A program made the translations under genes and the position numbers. This document shows, piece by piece, positions 11,625 through 22,190 of a DNA stretch of 64,000 nt (the first letter of the stretch is position 1; each line of letters begins with the position of its first letter). Under the pieces are notes generated by a model that had not been told where the DNA came from, did no database searches, and saw only the letters and a program-made list of their open reading frames with translations. Origin of the DNA: Auricularia sp. M13 (lineage: Eukaryota > Basidiomycota > Agaricomycetes > Auriculariales > Auriculariaceae); contig CM073193.1 of the NCBI GenBank assembly GCA_037042915.1, positions 1,178,001 to 1,242,000 of the forward strand, in the 5' to 3' direction.

Positions 11625-12610
11625 GATGGACATCTCCAAGCCCAAGTTCCACGGCGTCGACGGCTCCTTCAAGCGCGCGCCCGCTCATCCTTCCGCAATT
11701 TCCTCAAGCCAGAGGACGCGCAGAACGGGCAACATCATTGATCTGGGTGGTTATATGCCTGTCGTGCGTCTAATTTCTTCTTATTTATTTCCTTTGGCAA
11801 GATACTGATGTGGTGTCGCAGCATGGGTAACGCGCGCGTTGATCGTGCGCAAGCTCGAAAGGCCTGGACGCGCACAGCTGTGTGCGGATGCGAGTACGGC
11901 TGACCGTTCACCGGCGCCAAGGAGACCCGCACGAGCGCGGATGCATGTCAAGGACACGAGGGCAGGTGCGTTGTGCGCGCCGGATGGGCGAAATGCTGAC
12001 GCATATTTTTGCAGGTTCACTGTGCAGGTGCTGTGGGACACGCTCGACCTTTAACGCCATCCTGCCGCCCGAGAAGGCAGCGCTCGAACTTTACCCCGAG
12101 GACCTGTGCGGGCAAACCGACGCTGTTAACGAGTAGGTGTATTCGGACGTTAACAGTGCGCGGCCCATTCCTTTCTTCGCGCGCTCTGTGCTGACGAAGG
12201 GCTGCGACAGATGGGGTGTACAGCTCGGGCTTCGCAACGACGCAGGAGGCGTACGAGGAAGCTATCCGTAGCGCTGAAGAAGCTGGAGGGGATGCTCGCG
12301 GACGGGAAGACGTATCTTTTGGGCGGAGGCGGATGTCAGGCTCTTCGTCACCCTCGTACGCTCATATTTCCTTTACGCCTGGTGCGCGCGCTGATGAGGG
12401 GGTGGTACGCTTCGACCCCGTGTATGTGGGCCATTTCAGGTGCAGCCTGCGCCCCATTCGCGATGGGTATCCTGAGCTGAACAGGTCCGTCGGGATGGAG
12501 TGATGATGCTGACGCTCGCCATAGGTGGATGAAGAATTTGTATTGGAACGAGGACGCGTTCAAGAGCACGACGAACTTTGACCATACTGGAGCCATCCGC
12601 ATGTGCGTAG
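11625..12610 (+). pseudogene. Glutathionyl-hydroquinone reductase (Xi GST) pseudogene 2
   Basis: Counterpart of pseudogene 1 with further damage. The start codon and SRDVSTQA segment are deleted, so sequence begins at MDISKPKFHGVDGSFKRAP. WATRALIVRKL-like sequence is seen near 11825, FTVQVLWDTL near 12017, LPPEKAALELYPEDL near 12061. The Trp codon of NEWVY is TAG at about 12135. Later blocks are clear (VRFDPVYVGHF, RPIRDGYPELNR, MKNLYWNEDAFKSTTNFDH) but lie in different frames, and HIKTHYYW is deleted. Some residues are closer to the family consensus than in copy I (GHF, GYPELNR, WMKNLYW), so the two copies decayed along separate lines from one gene. Confidence 0.8.
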
Positions 12611-13649
12611 ATTTTGTTTCTGGTTTGCGTATCCCGCTTGCCGGCCGCTTTGCTTGGATTTCCTTTCATCCTTTCCTGAGCCCGTGCACCGTTCTTCGTC
12701 TGCTACATGCGCGGACAGCGCTCCATTCCGCCCTCACGCTCTCTGGGCCGCCGGCCCGCAATGACTCCCCCCGTTTGCGCGTTCGTTGACTCGACGTTAT
12801 TCTCTCGTCACCCATCGCGCGTCGGGCGCGCGGGCGCGCGCCATGCTGTCCGCCTGCTCTTGCTCGCAGTCCTGCCTCCCCGGCCATTATCGGCCAGGTG
12901 CACTTTCATTTGGTGGTTGCGCAGGGATAGCGTACCAAGACGCTATTAATGCCCTGACGCGTCAACACCATAGCCTGATATACGCCAGTCTCGCGCAACT
13001 GAAGGATGAACGGAACCGGGTCGGGCTGTGCGCAAGGAGTCAGCAGGCGTAGCTCGTAGGTGTAGCTCAAGCGCGATGGTATAACAGTACGAGGGGTGGG
13101 GTCAAGAAGCCTGGCGATTTGCCACTCCGACTTCGAGTCGCAGCCCCCGAAGGCTAAACGGGGGTGTTCGAGATCAGCGCTCGCGCGTCCGCCCCTCGCG
13201 CGTGACGGTATCTACACGATATTGGAGCGTCTCTCACATTTCTGCATTACCTAGTGTATGTCATTCTGTAACTCTAATTGCCTCCTGTATCCCGTGGAGA
13301 ATCAACGGTTATTGTAAGCTGAGAAAGAGATACTACTTAGTAGGGGAGCCCATTGATTTACATCAACGATGTTTCGGTACATGCATTTGGTTAAATCGCA
13401 CGCTGAGCGGGGTTAAACTTGCCCGCTCCTCTCACGCACTGTACCACACGGCAACTCTCATAAGCCGGAATGCGTATGATTGAAAGTCTGGCTGAAACCT
13501 ACATAGCAGAAATGCTGACTGAGCCGCTGCGCAGCGGATCAAGACTGAAATCGAGCTGTCGTGCTGACTAATTGAGGAATAAATGAATGCATATATTATC
13601 AGTCCGTGGGGCAACAGCTGAAAGGAGATCCATTCTCACAAGGCACACT
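12611..13649. other. Spacer between GS-HQR pseudogene 2 and phi GST, copy II
   Basis: Counterpart of 4541-5558, with a small GC-rich insertion near 12821-12840 (repeated GCGCGCGGGCGCG). No gene recognised. Confidence 0.4.
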
Positions 13650-14653
13650 ATGCTGAGACTCTACGGCCATCCGCTCTCAGTCTGCACGCAGCGCGTTCTC
13701 GTGGCGCTGAAGGAGAAGGGCGTCCCGTACGAATTGATCCCGGTCAACGTCTCGAAACGCGAGGAGAAGGAGAACATAGCCAAGCAGAATCCGTTTGCTC
13801 AGATCCCAGTTATGGTGGTACGCTTCGAGAGCTTCGCTGCATGCGTCACGGCCTTGGGATTGATCAGCGGTCTCACTGCAGGACGAAGATGGTTTTGAGC
13901 TTTACGGTGAGCTCAAAGCTTCCTGCGATCACTACAATGGTTCTCACTCCGTCTCAAGAGTCTCGCGCCATTGCCCGGTACATCGCTATCAAGTACGCGT
14001 CTCAGGGAACCCCGCTCTATCCAGACACATCGGACATCAAGGTATCACCTTCGCGCACCCGGAGCGCTACTGACCAATTTCCAGACAATGGCCCTGTTCG
14101 AACGTGCTGCATCTATCGAAGCGTTCAACTACACCAGCTTCGCGGCGCCTGCTGTGTTCCAGCTGGTGATGGCAAAGTTAGCTCTCCATTTTGTTTGATT
14201 GACCCTAAGGCTGACGAAGACTCCCGCTGGCAGGTTCGCCGGCGTGCCATCTGACGAAGGCAGAGGACTAGCTGCACTCGAAATGCTGCGCGCCAAGCTG
14301 AAGGCGTACGATGTGATTCTCAGCAAGCAGCGCTTCCTCGCTGGTGACGTGCGTCGACGGCGCATCCGCATCTTCCTCAGCTAGCGCCTCATTCTGAGTC
14401 TCGGATTTGCAGACTCTCACGCTGGTCGACCTCTTCCATCTTCCCGACGGCGAGCTGATCACAAACGTAAGAGAAACACCACTGCATACAGTATGTTTCT
14501 ACTGACGCGCGGCTTCAGGTCGTCAAGTCGGACGTCCTGACAAGTGATGCGACGCCGAACGTGGCGAGATGGTGGCGCGAGATTGCGAGCCTGCCATCGT
14601 GGCGAGCAGTTATGGCGGAAGCGGCAGAGGCGCGTAAGGAGTTCGGGGCCTAA
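13650..14653 (+). CDS. Phi-class glutathione S-transferase, copy II
   Basis: Same exon plan as the gene at 5559. Starts MLRLYGHPLSVCTQRVLVAL, then NPFAQIPVM, ELYESRAIARYIA, MALFERAASIEAFNY, AKLKAYDVILSKQRFLAGD, DLFHLPDGELI and WWREIASLPSWRAVM, stop TAA at 14651-14653. Differences from copy I are few and mostly conservative (TLNE/ALKE near residue 20). In the very short fourth intron this copy has 33 nt against 31 in copy I. A 2-nt indel there would break the protein if the segment were coding but is neutral if it is intronic, which supports the splice model. Both copies look usable, so the duplication probably raised GST dosage. Confidence 0.8.
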
Positions 14654-14952
14654 TTACAGCCTGGAGACGGTAGTTCATAAGATATCTTGCGAACCAGAAT
14701 TTGAAGCTCAAGCCTTGACTCAGTGCCTTCCCGCGCCACATGCATATGGGTGGCACATTACATTATCTCAACATTATATGAAGGCTTGCAGGCGCAAATG
14801 CAATAAATGGATCCAAATATGCGCTGTACTCCCCAGGAAGTATCTCTCTATATGCACCCCACGCCACTTGACACCGTTGGCAAGCCCAGTTCCCGCCGAC
14901 CGCTCGATGTTCCGCGCTTACACCGCACACCGAAATCTATCATCACAGCAAC

Positions 14953-17454
14953 ATGAGCTCCCGAGATATCTCCAGCGACGCGTGTCGTATTATTGGCCGC
15001 ATATCTCGCCTGCACTGGAGCGCCACGCTACGCGTGGTGGGGAAGTCCGCGCAGAAGCGCGGCAAGATCCGGAAGTCACGGGCAGCGGAGTCGCGCGCTC
15101 ATAAAACTCCGACTGCCGCGTTGTTTTCCTTCTGACCTGCTCTTGCAGCTCCTACTCCACCATCGCTCAAAGTCACCGCATTCTTACCAGCGCCATGAAC
15201 AGCGACGATATCGACACCTGGTACTCAACATGGTTGGACGATATCGCGTTGGTTGCGAAGTTCTGCTCCGGTACATACTGTTCAGTGTTGGGCGGCCGCC
15301 GTCTGCGCTGCCAGTCCATTTAGCGTGCGTATGCTCATGCACGGCCCTAGGACACGTCGTTAGAAGAACTCCTGGGGCAGCAAGACGAGCCGGCGTCCGG
15401 TCACGAAGAGGTGAGCGCCGCATCACACCATACGAGGTGCAACCACCCGTGTACTCATCCACTGCATCCATATCAGGACACAACAGTCGGCGAAGTGGTG
15501 CACGCGAGCCACCACCCTGCCCACGACGTCGCCGTCGCCGAGAGCGCCGAAACGACGCCGGCGCTGACAGCGTCGCTTTCGCTCGGCTCGCGATCGCGGA
15601 GCTCCTCGCTCCACACGCCAGCTGCATTCGACACGGGCGTGGTTAAAAAGGATGCGGAGGCGTTGGCCCTGTTCGACTTCGATTTGCTCTTCGGGGCCGA
15701 GCAGAGTGACCAAGAGAATGCGCGCGACGGCGAGGAGCACCCCAGCAACAGGAGCGCGCGGTCATTCCAACATTGCCGCAGCAGATTATGTCCCCGCACA
15801 GCGCTCCCCAGATGTTGCGCAAACGCGGACGCAGTGGAGAGGATGACTCGGACGACGAGCTGCTGGTGCGTGCTATTCAATCTCGTTTGGAAGCGCAACG
15901 GGGTGATGTGAACCGCAGTACCAGGAGGCGCGGCCCATTTTCAAGAAGCGCAGGGAAGCGCAACACGCTAGCAGGACACGCGAGGCGGTAATGCGCGAGC
16001 AGTCCGTCGAAATGAATGCACGCGGCGCGGCGCCGGCTGCATGGCAGGGCCCCGACGCAAGTGAGGCGTCAACCAGCTCGGGAGCGTCCGCGCAGGTGAG
16101 CAGAGCAGCAGCATGGTCTAGAAGCGTCCAGGTGTTGACGAGCTCTTAGCAGACCTCGAGCGCCATCGCGGCCAGCAGCGTACCAGTTCCGCAGGGCAAG
16201 CCGCTCGAGATGTGTCGCGCAATCCGCGTCATCCAGCAGTTCGCCAAGAGTGGCCACTGGAAGAACAGCATCGCTCTGGCCGTCCAAGCGATCAATGCCC
16301 TCCCAAGAAATGCGCCGCCCTCGTCGCTTCCAGCGCGAAAGGTGCTGACCGACACCGACAAACTCCTTCTTCGGTCGATTGGCCCGAGGATCCCTGGCCG
16401 TCGCGCGTCGCTGGCGGACGCGCGCTACGTTGAGTGTACGGCGTGCGCGACAGACTACGGCATCGCGTCCGAGCCGATTCTCCGCTCGCGCACAGCAGCG
16501 CACAAGGCGGAGTACCACCAGGGCCGGGCGTGCTCCGCATGCGGCCTCCCCGTCAACGGGCGCGACACCGACAAGGCGCGCGTACATCGCATGTCGTGCG
16601 CGGTCTGGCACGCGCTGGTCGACAAAGGCTTCCACAAGGCCTGGCTTCGCGAGAACAGCTTCTATACGGACAACAAATTGGAGCGCGAGTTCTGGGACGC
16701 GAAGCAGCGGAAGGCGGCCAAGGCGCTGGCAGGCGGTGACACGGAGCTCGAAATCCGGGAGCTGGAAAGGCTGTTGCACAGCACCGAAGTCGCAGGGCTC
16801 GAGCTTCTGCTCCGCGGTAACAGCAACCAACCCAGTTTATCGAGCGCGGAAGCCGGGCCAGAGAACGAACCGGGACGACTGGAATTGCTGGCCTCCACTG
16901 ATGTGCCGCCTCCAGTGATGTACCAGGAGAGGTGGATGCCCTGGCAACCGTGGGTTGCGACCACGACCACAAGCACTAGAGCCTCGTGCCACGACACGCT
17001 TAACCAGGGTGCAACTGACGATGCGAAAGACGCTGCGCCCGTTGTATACCAGGAAGCAGAGGTGCCGTCAGATGCGCTCGTCCCAGAGGCGCTGGGAGCT
17101 GCTGTTCAACCCAGCGCGTTCGCAACTGCCCAGGACGTGGACAACTTGCTCGACCATGGCGCGCTCGTCGTCGACACGTTCAGCTACGATATTGGACTGC
17201 ACATTGCCAGCGGCGCTGTGCCTGCGCCTTCGGACTTGGATGCTGCATCGGACGGCGGAAGCGGAGTGGACGAAGGAGAGCCGCGCAGCATTCCGGGCGA
17301 TACCGTTGACAACGCTGACATAAATTCGGTGGCTGCGACCCTGCCTTTCCCGCCAGCGGCTGACGTTGCGGATACGAACTGTGCATTTTACGGTGATTTT
17401 CCCGAGCTTGATGGCTACGATGGCGCACTGTACGAGCTCTTCAGCATCCCCTAG
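14953..17454 (+). CDS. Unrecognised Cys-rich, acidic multi-exon gene, copy II
   Basis: Counterpart of the gene at 6860-9361, with the same CTAC ... CSACG ... HRMSC cluster and acidic tail ending LFSIP. Differences that matter: near 15742 one C is missing, which breaks the acidic segment (copy I keeps QQQERAV in frame; here it reads SNRSARS). Near 16403 two bases are missing, joining the frame of MCRAIRVIQQFAKSGHWKNS directly to ASLADARYVECTAC and giving one 414-codon frame. An extra in-frame Val appears near 17170 (ALVVDTF). With the frameshift at 15742 this copy is probably damaged upstream, though its last exon is long and open. Function not recognised. Confidence 0.4.
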
Positions 17455-18390
17455 GTAAACCTAGGGCCCTAGCATTTTACAAGATCTTATCTTTGCTCAC
17501 TTACTCTGTACTGTATTATGGAGGACCGCTTTGTATGGTGTCAATGGACGCCGCAATATGTACTAGATTTTACGTGCTTTCGTTCAAATGGTACCTCTCA
17601 GCGTATCGGTCTGATGAAACTGAATCTAATCGGGAATGGAGAACCTCCAATAGCTTGAGACGCAGCGGGAGGAACGGTATGACAGAAATGGACGCGTTAG
17701 GAGCTAGATAGAAGCAAGAAACTTCGCTGTTTGCCACTCCTCGACCCAAAGTCTAATCTAAAGCTTTCGTGATCAGTTAAAACAGCAGTCTCTTAAGTGA
17801 TTCAGATAGCATGTCAATATATTTTGTCTTCCTGGAATGGCTTTGCTTGCGCGATTGAGCAGATGCTGCTCGTTTGAGCTCGCGGGTCAAAGTTTCACCC
17901 CACCAAGGAATAGCATCTAGAAATAGATTTATAACAAACTTAAGATTCATCCAGTACGTAGTGAGGACACGGCCCTTTGCCAGACGTTTTTGCAGGTGTA
18001 TTCGGAAGGTTTATGGTCTGTTGTCGCGCTTTGCAACTCCGCCACACATTTGCTTCTCGTCCGGCAAGCATCAATGCGCACATTCTGGTCTCGATGTCAC
18101 GCACGCACTTTTACCTACGTACTCGTTTGACGCTGATTCCTGAGCATGGACCTGCGCAGGGTGCGCCAACGCCGCCTGCGCTATTTCACCCACTTTGCTC
18201 GCTCTTGTTTACGGCGGCCTGCGTGCCGATGAAATTTCTCTCGCAGTTACGCGCTTTACTCGTCCGAGCCGTCATTTTGAGGACCTCGACAAATGCGGCT
18301 CATCGCCGTTGGCACCGCTTCAACTGTGCTCAGCAAACGCCAGCTGACGCTCGGCGTCCAATGGGGCAAATCATTCACAACAGGCAGGAC
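17455..18390. other. Spacer after the Cys-rich gene, copy II
   Basis: Counterpart of 9362-10300, with a small deletion near 17889 (CACTCGGT missing). No gene recognised. Confidence 0.4.
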
Positions 18391-18836
18391 TTGTGCAGTT
18401 GCGCTCCTCAGGCAACGATGCCTGCCTACGAAGCCGGTCGCAGTGCGTATACGGTGTTTTTTTGTGCACGGTTCTCCGACAAACTGACCCTGAATTGACC
18501 AGTAGAGGCTTGGGGGAAGAAGTTTGTCTTGAAGTCCTTGCAAGGACGAACAAATCTGGCAGCAAGTATGTACTGTATCGGCTTCGCGCGCGCCAGAAAT
18601 ACACACGATCCGTATAAAGAGATGCTGACGACAAGCCACGCCAAATCGCCGGTGCCGGGGAAAGCATCCTGCCCTCGCTTTGGTCCCACAGGTTGCCTCC
18701 TGACAGTCTTCAGTACTGGCGCGCAGCATACGTGTATGGGGATACTCGAGAGCAAGATTCATCGCCAGCACAATACAGTCGAAGGTACGCATTTGGGATC
18801 GTATTTGGCGTTTCCATCCACTTGGTATAGGTGCAG

Positions 18837-19275
18837 GCACAATCATCTCCGCGACAGCGTTCGAGGACGGTCGTAGCTTCAAGGTCAAACTGTCTTCCGC
18901 TGAGGCTATTGGGGGCGGCGGATCTGCTGCCGTGATGAAGGGAGAGCTCGTTCAAGTCAACCGCCGAAAATCCCTCGTAGCTCTCCAAGTATTTCACTCG
19001 ACTATGGATACGCAGCGCAGACAGGTGCGTCCTCTATATTAAATTTACGCCCCCGGATGATGACCGTTGTACAGGGTCAGCTGTACCATGACCTCTATCA
19101 CAAGGAATTATCAGCAGCAAGGCGATTAGGCTCAGCGGAGAAGTTCATATTGCCGTTCCTCGGAACGACCGTCCTCGACAGTCGACCAGTCATCATCTCG
19201 ATGTACATGCAGAATGGGAATCTCATGGACTACATCAAGCTACGCGGCCCATCGATAGTGGACCGGCAAAGTCTT
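18837..19275 (+). pseudogene. TKL-type protein kinase N-lobe fragment, copy II
   Basis: Same two segments as copy I (GGGGSAAVMKGELV, VALQVF; intron; GQLYHDLYHKELSAARRL, ILPFLGTTVL) but continuing further: DSRPVIISMYMQNGNLMDYI and VDRQSL, which are the strand-5/hinge region of fungal TKL kinases. Homology stops near 19275. Beyond it lies the end of an opposite-strand WD40 fragment, so the catalytic loop (HRD) and DFG are missing on this strand. The beta-3 Lys is replaced by Gln. It is a broken half-gene; the matching C-lobe type sequence is nearby on the minus strand. Confidence 0.7.
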
Positions 19276-19289
19276 GTCTGTATCAGCTT

Positions 19290-19915
19290 TTATGTCACGG
19301 CGGTTGGCGAGACCGCAAGAGAACGGACCCAGTTCATATGACCGAACATCGGTACGACCACAGTTTCGCCCGAGGATATATCCCAGACCCGAATCAGGCC
19401 CTCTTGGCAGCCTGTGACCAAGCGGGTCCCGCATGGCATGAGAGTCGCGCAGAGAACTCGTTCTTGGAGCTCGAATGCCCGTTTCTCTGGTCCTGCGCTG
19501 AACAAAGGTCTGGATATGAAAAGATCAACTCACTGTATCTCCTTGCCTGAACGACAAACAAAATCGCTTAATCTCATGTGGGCAGTACGAAGCGAGCCCA
19601 GGTACGCACGCTAAGTTCAGTTGATATTTCTTGCATGCAGGGACGTTTGGAAGGTTCAAACTCCCAGCATTTGAGGCACACGTGCCACCATGCGTTAGTA
19701 AGCCCTTGAGCGGTGACATCGCCTCCTGGTCGTGGGTGGGTGACCGAGGTGAGAATCTTGTGGGCTACGAACGTGGCACGTTCACAATCCGGCCAGGAAC
19801 GTCTACCGGTGAACGCCTGCAACGCCTTGAGGTACTCCACCGGCATCAATTATTCTACACACCTGGATCATGACCATTTCGAACGCCCAGACATCAGACT
19901 TTGAGGGTTTCGAAC
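19290..19915 (-). pseudogene. Kinase C-lobe plus WD40 fragment
   Basis: Reading right to left: KSDVWAFEMVMIQV (subdomain IX, usually SDVWAFGMV), VEYLKALQAFTGRR, then GLTNAWWHVCLKCWEFEPSK and RPCMQEISTEL (subdomain XI, with the CW...P..RP pattern). Then, near 19500-19296, LCATLMPCGTRLVTGCQEGL, IRVWDISSGETV and HMNWVRSLAVSP, a WD40 repeat with its WD dipeptide and the start of the next. The kinase part lacks the N-lobe, HRD and DFG. Homology ends near 19296, next to the plus-strand N-lobe that ends at 19275. It is fused downstream of the helical-domain exon at 19916-20600. Confidence 0.6.
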
Positions 19916-20600
19916 GGATTCTCACCTGGACTGATATGCGAAGGCAGGGCTGGTAAAATTCGCCTGTTAATTGATCCCGAAATTGGAATGACGGAGCGCC
20001 TACGCCGACGGCGAGAGGGATAGCCTCAACTAAGCCAAGAATGCGATCTACTGTCGTGTGTTGCTGGCGAAGTGTCTCGCGTAGCGCATCCTGGTCGTGA
20101 CTAAGGAAGATGAGACAGGGCGTGAGACCGGACACCGGCCGGACGGACCATTGAGAGACGGCCAGCAATGTCTGCATCAGGTTGACGTTCTCTCGGAGAC
20201 GCGTCCTGAGCGCCTCGACCTCGGCGTCTCCGCCCAGTATGCTCCACGCTGCAGCCGCCCAGAGCTGCTGCCAGAATGCGGGCCCTTTCGCGCTGGTAAT
20301 CCTCCCGCGCTCCGCGCGCAACCTGCGCTCCACCGCCTGGAGGACGTCTCTGCAGACTCCCAGCGCGTGCTCGATGCCGTTCAGAACGTCGGGAGGCAGT
20401 TCCGTTCTGCGGCGGTCCACGGTGGCCCGGAGCTGCTCGAGAGCGCGTGTGAAGACGTTGAAGTCTGCGATGAGCTCGCGGATTTGCGTAGACTGGGGCG
20501 AACCGCTCGCGGCGTAAAACGCTTTGCGAAGCTTCGCTGCGAGCTGGATGACGGTGACGAAGTCTCCGAATGAGCCGAATGCGAGGGCGAATATGGCCAT
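19916..20600 (-). CDS. Helical N-domain protein, paralog 2
   Basis: Starts at the ATG at 20600 with MAIFALAFGSFGDFVTVIQL, the hallmark of this basidiomycete helical domain. It continues through LRATVDRRRTELPPDVLNGI, FWQQLWAAAAWSILGGDAEV and LMQTLLAVSQ. An intron (GTCCGT ... CCTTAG, near 20150-20099) precedes HDQDALRETLRQQHTTVDRI and FQFRDQLTGEFYQPCLRISV. The family exon normally ends at a donor after ISVQ. Here the next sequence is almost immediately the kinase C-lobe KSDVWAF, so the original C-terminal part has been lost or replaced. Whether the fused transcript is translated is unknown. The long leader ORF upstream of 20600 has no family similarity, so I chose the internal ATG. Confidence 0.6.
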
Positions 20601-21208
20601 TGCTCGGAGAATGCAGAGCGAGAGACTGCAGTGAGCCGGAGGGCGCGTCCGGCCGGGGAAGTGATATAGGCAGCAGGAGTCCCGAACGTTTACCGTCACG
20701 AATGCGTGAGAATCCCGATACACAGCAGTGGCACTGCAATACAGTCAGGGATGAAAAACACTCGGCGCCCAGAACACGCGTGAAGTGCGTGTAGGTGCTG
20801 TGCGTGCTAGGCCATTCCAGTCGTGCCGGCGCGAGGCCGGAAATGCAGCGGAAGGATACTGCTGTCTGCGGGGGGACTTGGAGACCGTTGCACTGCCAGT
20901 GAGGCTTTAGGGAATATCGCACGCCCCGCCGTCGATATCCCGCTGAATCCACACATACATTGACTGTGTTTACGAACTTGCCGTTCTCGGGCTGTTCGAA
21001 GCGGCAGGGAGCTCTCTAAACGTCCTCATCTCGGAGACAGATAGCAGGAAGGTTGAACGAGCCTTGAGAAGCACGAATAGCGCGCGCGAGGAGTTGACTG
21101 TAATAGCGCAAGCTGGAAGGCGGGGGTGGTTGACGTGCAGCTTCGGACCAATTGAATAGCGGAGGATACCAGTTGAATGCTACATAAGCAATGCACCAGC
21201 ATTCAAGC

Positions 21209-21272
21209 GGGCATGAGCAGTCAAGAGCGATCCGGGCGTGAGCAGTTCAGAGCGATTCGGGCGTGAGCAGTG
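21209..21272 (+). repeat. 25-bp tandem repeat, about 2.5 units
   Basis: Units GGGCATGAGCAGTCAAGAGC + GATCC (21209-21233) and GGGCGTGAGCAGTTCAGAGC + GATTC (21234-21258), followed by a partial GGGCGTGAGCAGT. Confidence 0.8.
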
Positions 21273-21867
21273 CATGGTTGGGATCGAAGGGCAGTAGCAG
21301 ATCTAGACAGTAGCGAGCTGGCTTAGCTTAGGAGCCTGAGACGTAATCGGGGCCTGCATGGAGATGCGTCACGGTGAGAAGAACGAGGGACTCGGAATCA
21401 GGCTAGGCGCATGCGCCGACGGGTTTCCAATCAGGAATGGGCATGGAACTCGCAGTCGGCGGCAGGCCTGCTCGTGCGCAGTCCATGGATCATGCTGGAC
21501 CAGGCATACGCGCTGCTCTCGCGACTGACATGGGGAGCCGCGTCGGGGTACCACGTATGCACTGTCGGCGGAAGAATCTTGGGGATGTCAGTCGGAATGA
21601 GTCGAAGCAGGGCGTATTGTCTGCGGCGGTCGGATGTATTGAATACAGTATGTCAAATGAGTGCAGACGATGGGATTTGCAAGAACAGAATTGCAATCTT
21701 CGAGCAATGCCTGTGAATTTCTGCGCAGCTGGATGAATAGGTGAAACTGCCGATTGAAAAAGGTGCACATGGGTCAGGGAAAGCAGAAGACCGCGCACGC
21801 GCGTCTAAGAGCAGGGCGAGTGGAACGGGGTGATAGAGAGTCAAGCCGTAGATCAGATACAAAACGG

Positions 21868-21910
21868 TTGACTGGCAGTGTACAATAACTTATTGTACAC
21901 TGCCTGTCAA
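21868..21910. repeat. Near-perfect 43-bp palindrome
   Basis: Arms GGCAGTGTACAATAA (21874-21888) and its exact reverse complement (21890-21904) flank a single C at 21889. Outside one T-T mismatch the pairing continues for five more bases (TTGAC at 21868-21872 and GTCAA at 21906-21910). It could fold into a hairpin or cruciform, or be the remains of abutted terminal inverted repeats. Confidence 0.9.
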
Positions 21911-22104
21911 TAAGCACCATTGGACGGAGAGGTGCGCGCCGAGCGAGGGGTTGCAGGTATGAGACGGGAACTGGACTAGAAGCAGAGCCACGCGGATGAC
22001 GGGCGGTCAGGGAGTCCCGATAGCGCTGTCACGGGCGAGTAGAATCGAAAATTGCAAGCCTCTATCCATTGGCACGGGCTAGGCCCCCGGCTTATACTAT
22101 GAGA

Positions 22105-22190
22105 GGTCCGATCCGGACGGGGGGGCCATTTGGGGGGCGGAAAACCGCTCTGAAGGGCAAATTTGGGGGGCGGAAGATCCAACATCGGAA
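22105..22190 (+). repeat. G-rich repeated motif, cluster 1
   Basis: Two clear units of ATTTGGGGGGCGGAA-type sequence separated by about 35 nt, plus a partial GGGGGGGCC unit. The same motif recurs in cluster 2 about 600 bp away. Confidence 0.6.

Larger units (their letters stand above)
11094..19180. repeat. 8.1-kb tandem duplication, copy II
   Basis: Second copy in the same orientation, directly abutting copy I. It differs by scattered substitutions and small indels. A 1-nt loss near 15742 and a 2-nt loss near 16403 change the reading frames of the Cys-rich gene; a 1-nt difference near 15048 and a 2-nt difference near 14177 also occur. Past about 19175 the sequence continues into kinase sequence absent from copy I, so copy II keeps the longer, probably original, right end. 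Confidence 0.9.

Noticed and set aside
3031-19180. The 8.1-kb repeat as a transposable element
   Set aside because: No transposase, reverse transcriptase, terminal inverted repeats or target-site duplications are visible; the contents are host-type genes and the boundaries cut through a kinase gene.
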